Shown: positions 7,803 to 10,786 of the stretch, piece by piece
How the letters are laid out: every line of letters starts with the position of its first letter
How positions within the stretch are numbered: position 1 is the stretch's first letter
Assembly (NCBI GenBank): GCA_045807765.1
Contig: JBJMGU010000146.1
Location: 1 to 10,786 of the forward strand
From: DATENM01 sp045807765
GTDB lineage: Bacteria > Acidobacteriota > Blastocatellia > UBA7656
Direction of reading: 5' to 3'
Length of the DNA: 10,786 nt
Program-made: the position numbers and the translations under genes
The notes under the pieces: model-generated
What the model was told of the DNA's origin: nothing
What the model saw: only the letters and a program-made list of their open reading frames with translations
Database searches by the model: none

Positions 7803-8843
7803 ATGGCATTCAAGCTTCAATCGCGTTTCCTGCTATGCAGCGTGTGGCTGCTGCTGACCACGGCGCTGACCACGGCGCAGAGCAATCAACCCGCGCCGCA
7901 GGCCGCGCCGTCGCCGGTTGTCGAAGCGCAGGCGTTACTCAGCGCCGGCAAGACCGATGCCGCCATCGCCGCTCTGCGCGCCCTGCCAAAAGCGACAACT
8001 GACGACGCGCAGGTCAATCACCTGCTCGGACTGGCCTACTATCAAAAATCCGATTACCCGCACGCCGTCGAAAACCTGTCGATCTCTGCGCGGCTGGCTA
8101 AAGAAGGCTCGCCGCAGTACCGTCAGGCGGTGCAACTGCTCGGCATGGCGCACTACTTTCTTGGTCATAGCAAAGAGGCGGTCAGCTATCTTGAGCTGGT
8201 TCGCGCCTGGGCTCCTGACAACACCGAGATTGCTTACGTGCTGGGCGTCAGCTATCTACTCTCGCAGGATGCCGAGAACGCCCGGCGCAACTTCGCGCGC
8301 ATGTTCGCGCTGCCGGCAGACGCGGCGGCGGCTTATCTCATCAACGCGCAGATGATGATTCGTCAGGGACTAGAGGAGAGCGCTGAAAAAGAGTTGGCGC
8401 GCGCATTGGAGCTTGATGCCAGGCTGCCGCAGGCAAACTACCTGTTGGGCGAGATGGCCATTTATCACGCCAACCTGGATCGCGGCGTTGAGTTGTTGAA
8501 GAAAGAGATTGCCCTCAACCCCGGCTTTGCGATGGCTTACTACATGTTGGGCGAAGCCTACTCGCGGCAACTGAAGTGGGACGACGCCATCGCGCCGCTG
8601 CAAAAATCGATCTGGCTGAATCCCTACTTTAGCGGGCCATACATCGCGCTCGGCAAAGTCTATCTAAAGAAGGCCGACCTCGGCAACGCTGAAAGCATGC
8701 TGCGCCGCGCCCTGGCGATGGACCTGAATAATTATTCGGGCCATCATCTGCTGGCGCAGGTCTTACAGCAGGCGAATCGCATGGCTGAAGCCAAGAAGGA
8801 ATTCGACACGGCGGAGAGCTTGCGGCCACCCGCCAACAAGTAG
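7803..8843 (+). CDS. Exported TPR-repeat protein
   Basis: A 346-residue protein built almost wholly of tetratricopeptide repeats after a signal peptide (about 1-26, hydrophobic LLCSVWLLLTTAL, probable cut near TTAQ). A Pro/Ala-rich linker (about 28-38) leads into eight or nine helix-turn-helix repeats from about 38 to 342. Recurring cores are LLGLAYY, LLGMAHYFLG, VLGVSYL, LLGEMAIY, MLGEAYS and ALGKVYL. No catalytic motif is visible. TPR arrays mediate protein-protein contacts, so a scaffold role for the secreted neighbours is likely but inferred. The start codon lies 2 nt after the trehalase-like gene's stop, with only a weak GGGAAG ahead of it, which suggests translational coupling in one operon. 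It is similar in kind, but not obviously a duplicate, to the TPR part of the cytochrome fusion protein. Confidence 0.88.
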   Translation: MAFKLQSRFLLCSVWLLLTTALTTAQSNQPAPQAAPSPVVEAQALLSAGKTDAAIAALRALPKATTDDAQVNHLLGLAYYQKSDYPHAVENLSISARLAKEGSPQYRQAVQLLGMAHYFLGHSKEAVSYLELVRAWAPDNTEIAYVLGVSYLLSQDAENARRNFARMFALPADAAAAYLINAQMMIRQGLEESAEKELARALELDARLPQANYLLGEMAIYHANLDRGVELLKKEIALNPGFAMAYYMLGEAYSRQLKWDDAIAPLQKSIWLNPYFSGPYIALGKVYLKKADLGNAESMLRRALAMDLNNYSGHHLLAQVLQQANRMAEAKKEFDTAESLRPPANK

Positions 8844-8849
8844 GGCGAG

Positions 8850-10667
8850 ATGTCAGAGAAGTTCACCCGGCTCTGCGCCGCAGCCTTGCAAGCTCTATCT
8901 CTCGCGCTCTCTGTCAGCGCAATCATCGCCACTCCGCTCGCCGCACCGGCGATTGCCGGCACTGCCGCTTCAACTCTATCCGTCACGGATGAAAATGGCG
9001 CGAGCGACTTTCAGGTGAGCTTTATCGAAGTCGCCGCGGGCGCCGGGCTGACCGAGCCATTTGTCTACGGCGGCATAGACCACAAGCGCTACATCATCGA
9101 AACCAACGGCTGTGGCGTCGCCTTCCTGGATTACGACAATGACGGCTGGATGGACATCCTATTGCTGAATGGCACACGGCTCGAAGGCTTCGCGAAAGGC
9201 AAAGCGCCGACCATCAAGCTCTATCACAACAACCGCAATGGCACGTTTAGCGATGTCACCAGTGGGTCAGGGCTGGCGCGCACCGGCTGGGCTTCAGCCG
9301 TCACGGTTGGCGATTACGACAACGACGGCAATGATGACCTGTTCATCACCTACTGGGGCCAGAACGTTCTCTATCATAATGACGGCAGAGGCAAATTCAG
9401 CGACGTGACGGCGAAGGCGGGGCTGGCGACAAAGGGTAGACGCTGGGGATCGGGCTGCGCCTTTGTGGATTATGATCGCGACGGGCGGCTTGATCTCTTC
9501 GTCGCGAATTACCTGATTTTCGACCCGGCCAGCGTCCCTGAGCCGGGCAAAGGCCCGAACTGTTTGTGGAAGGGCGTGCCGGTCAACTGTGGGCCAAAGG
9601 GCTTGCCGACCGACACCAACTTGCTCTACCACAACAACGGCGACGGCACCTTCACCGATGTGTCACAGGCTTCGGGCATTGCGAAGACGCAGAACCGCTA
9701 CGCCATGACGACGCTGGTGACGGATTACAATAATGACGGCTGGCCTGATCTCTATGTCGCCTGTGATTCGACGGCGAGCATCCTCTATCGCAACAACGGC
9801 GACGGGACATTCAAAGACGTGGCGATTGAAGCCGGCGCGGCCTATAACGAAGACGGCCAGCCGCAGGCCGGCATGGGCGTGGCCTCGGGCGATTACAACG
9901 GCGATGGTTTCACCGATATTTTTAAGACGCATTTTGCCGACGACTTGCCGGCGATGTACCGCAACAGCGGGCGCGGCTTCTTCGAAGATGCATCGCGCGC
10001 CGCAGGCTTCGAGCACACGCGTTACATTCAGTGGGGCACGGGGCTGGTTGACCTGAACAACGACGGCTGGCCGGATGTCTTCACCGTGACCGGCAATGTT
10101 TACCCGGAAGTCGAGCAGGTGCTCAAAGAGTACCCGCACCGCAGCCCGCGATTAATCTATCGCAATCTCGGCAACGGGCGCTTCAAGGAAGTGACCGCCG
10201 AATGCGGGCCGGGGGCGCGTGAGCTGCATTCGAGCCGCGGCTGCGCGTTTGGCGATTACGACAACGACGGCGACATAGACGTGCTGATTATGAATATGAA
10301 TGAGCCGCCGTCGCTGCTGCGTAACGATTACAACGGCAGCCGACGCGGCGCAAACCACTGGCTGACGGTGAAGCTCATCGGCACGAAATCGAATCGTTCA
10401 GCCATCGGCGCAAGAGTTCGTTTGAAAGCCGGCGCGCGGCAACAGACTCAGGAAGTCAGCAGCCAGTCGAGCTATTATTCTCACAACGACCCGCGCCTGC
10501 ATTTCGGGCTGGGCGAAAGCGTGCGCGCCGAGCAGATCGAGATTCGTTGGCCCAATGGGCAGACCGAAATCATTAAAGACATCGCCGCCAATCAGATCGT
10601 CACGATCAAAGAAGGCTCAGGCGTTCAGAGAGCGGCAGGGACAAATAGCGACAGGGAGAATAAGTGA
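8850..10667 (+). CDS. CRTAC1-family protein: VCBS/FG-GAP calcium-loop repeats plus ASPIC/UnbV domain
   Basis: Exported 605-residue protein. A signal peptide spans about 1-38 (AAALQALSLALSVSAIIA, cut near AIAG). Residues about 55-500 form a likely beta-propeller carrying seven DxDxDG calcium loops at 94-102 (DYDNDGWMD), 155-163, 207-215, 292-300, 348-356, 401-409 and 469-477. Several are preceded by the LYHNN-DGTF-DV signature of this family. The C-terminus (about 517-585: SAIGARVRLKAG, then LHFGLGE and IRWPNGQTEIIKDI) is an ASPIC/UnbV domain. Family knowledge: such proteins are secreted or surface-bound calcium binders related to eukaryotic CRTAC1, and their bacterial role is largely undefined. 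The gene starts 6 nt after the TPR gene with a weak AGGG/GGCGAG binding site, so it is very likely cotranscribed. Pairing with an exported TPR protein suggests a complex, which is inference. Confidence 0.92.
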   Translation: MSEKFTRLCAAALQALSLALSVSAIIATPLAAPAIAGTAASTLSVTDENGASDFQVSFIEVAAGAGLTEPFVYGGIDHKRYIIETNGCGVAFLDYDNDGWMDILLLNGTRLEGFAKGKAPTIKLYHNNRNGTFSDVTSGSGLARTGWASAVTVGDYDNDGNDDLFITYWGQNVLYHNDGRGKFSDVTAKAGLATKGRRWGSGCAFVDYDRDGRLDLFVANYLIFDPASVPEPGKGPNCLWKGVPVNCGPKGLPTDTNLLYHNNGDGTFTDVSQASGIAKTQNRYAMTTLVTDYNNDGWPDLYVACDSTASILYRNNGDGTFKDVAIEAGAAYNEDGQPQAGMGVASGDYNGDGFTDIFKTHFADDLPAMYRNSGRGFFEDASRAAGFEHTRYIQWGTGLVDLNNDGWPDVFTVTGNVYPEVEQVLKEYPHRSPRLIYRNLGNGRFKEVTAECGPGARELHSSRGCAFGDYDNDGDIDVLIMNMNEPPSLLRNDYNGSRRGANHWLTVKLIGTKSNRSAIGARVRLKAGARQQTQEVSSQSSYYSHNDPRLHFGLGESVRAEQIEIRWPNGQTEIIKDIAANQIVTIKEGSGVQRAAGTNSDRENK

Positions 10668-10679
10668 TCGGCAGGCTTT

Positions 10680-10694
10680 CGCCGCGTAGCGGCG
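10680..10694. repeat. Short GC hairpin after the CRTAC1-type gene
   Basis: CGCCGC (10680-10685) pairs perfectly with GCGGCG (10689-10694) around a GTA loop, starting 13 nt after the stop codon. There is no T-run, so it is at most a weak terminator. It looks like the first unit of a compound repeat that continues to the window end. Confidence 0.5.
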
Positions 10695-10705
10695 GGTGAG
10701 TTTAG

Positions 10706-10725
10706 CCAGGCGTTTCAACGCCTGG
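10706..10725. repeat. Perfect 9-bp hairpin, second unit of the 3' repeat region
   Basis: CCAGGCGTT (10706-10714) pairs with AACGCCTGG (10717-10725), with TC between the arms. The stem is strong but no T-tract follows, which favours a dispersed palindromic element or mRNA 3'-end stabiliser over a classical terminator. Confidence 0.6.
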
Positions 10726-10764
10726 GATGCAAGCGAGAGATGAGCGCGCGTCGCGTCAGCGAGG

Positions 10765-10786
10765 CTTGAATCACCGGTGATTCAAG
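10765..10786. repeat. 22-bp perfect palindrome at the window end, probably part of a longer one
   Basis: CTTGAATCACC (10765-10775) is followed immediately by its exact reverse complement (10776-10786), where the window stops. Pairing is perfect to the last visible base, so the arms may extend back through the GC-rich stretch 10744-10764. It could be a larger hairpin or the centre of a repeat element. Confidence 0.65.

Noticed and set aside
1..10786. CRISPR arrays, tRNA or rRNA genes, phage genes
   Set aside because: I saw no regularly spaced direct repeats, cloverleaf-like segment, rRNA stretch or phage-type protein on either strand.

Overview
The window is bacterial, GC-rich in its genes and slightly AT-richer between them. 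All five convincing genes are on the + strand, and all appear to encode exported proteins. An Oar-type TonB-dependent receptor with an N-terminal carboxypeptidase-regulatory-like domain, exported TPR proteins, a cytochrome/copper-monooxygenase/TPR fusion and a CRTAC1-type (VCBS + ASPIC/UnbV) protein together point to Acidobacteriota, perhaps class Blastocatellia. This placement rests on gene content only; there is no rRNA or marker gene in the window.

Layout. Bases 1-24 are most of a short palindromic repeat that recurs, inverted, at 6045-6073. Bases 25-594 hold no convincing gene and form a long leader or intergenic region. A strong Shine-Dalgarno precedes a 1122-residue TonB-dependent receptor (595-3963), which is followed by a strong rho-independent terminator (3982-4034). 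Next is a 646-residue protein (4087-6027) joining a c-type cytochrome, a domain resembling the peptidylglycine/dopamine hydroxylase (PHM/DBH) copper monooxygenases, and five TPRs. After the second repeat copy comes a tight cluster: a GH37 trehalase-like glycosidase (6127-7800), an exported TPR protein (7803-8843, 2-nt gap) and a CRTAC1-type protein with seven DxDxDG calcium loops and an ASPIC/UnbV C-terminus (8850-10667, 6-nt gap). The window ends in a run of hairpins, the last a 22-bp perfect palindrome cut by the window edge.

How the genes may work together. Everything appears to act outside the cytoplasm. The receptor would bring a ligand across the outer membrane. The fusion protein would carry out a copper-dependent oxygenation with its own heme as a likely electron entry. 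The GH37 enzyme would cleave a disaccharide. The TPR and CRTAC1 proteins would serve as scaffold or calcium-binding partners. The physical linkage is seen; the shared pathway is inference. The most distinctive item is the cytochrome c-PHM-like-TPR fusion, in which counterparts of all six PHM copper ligands can be located.
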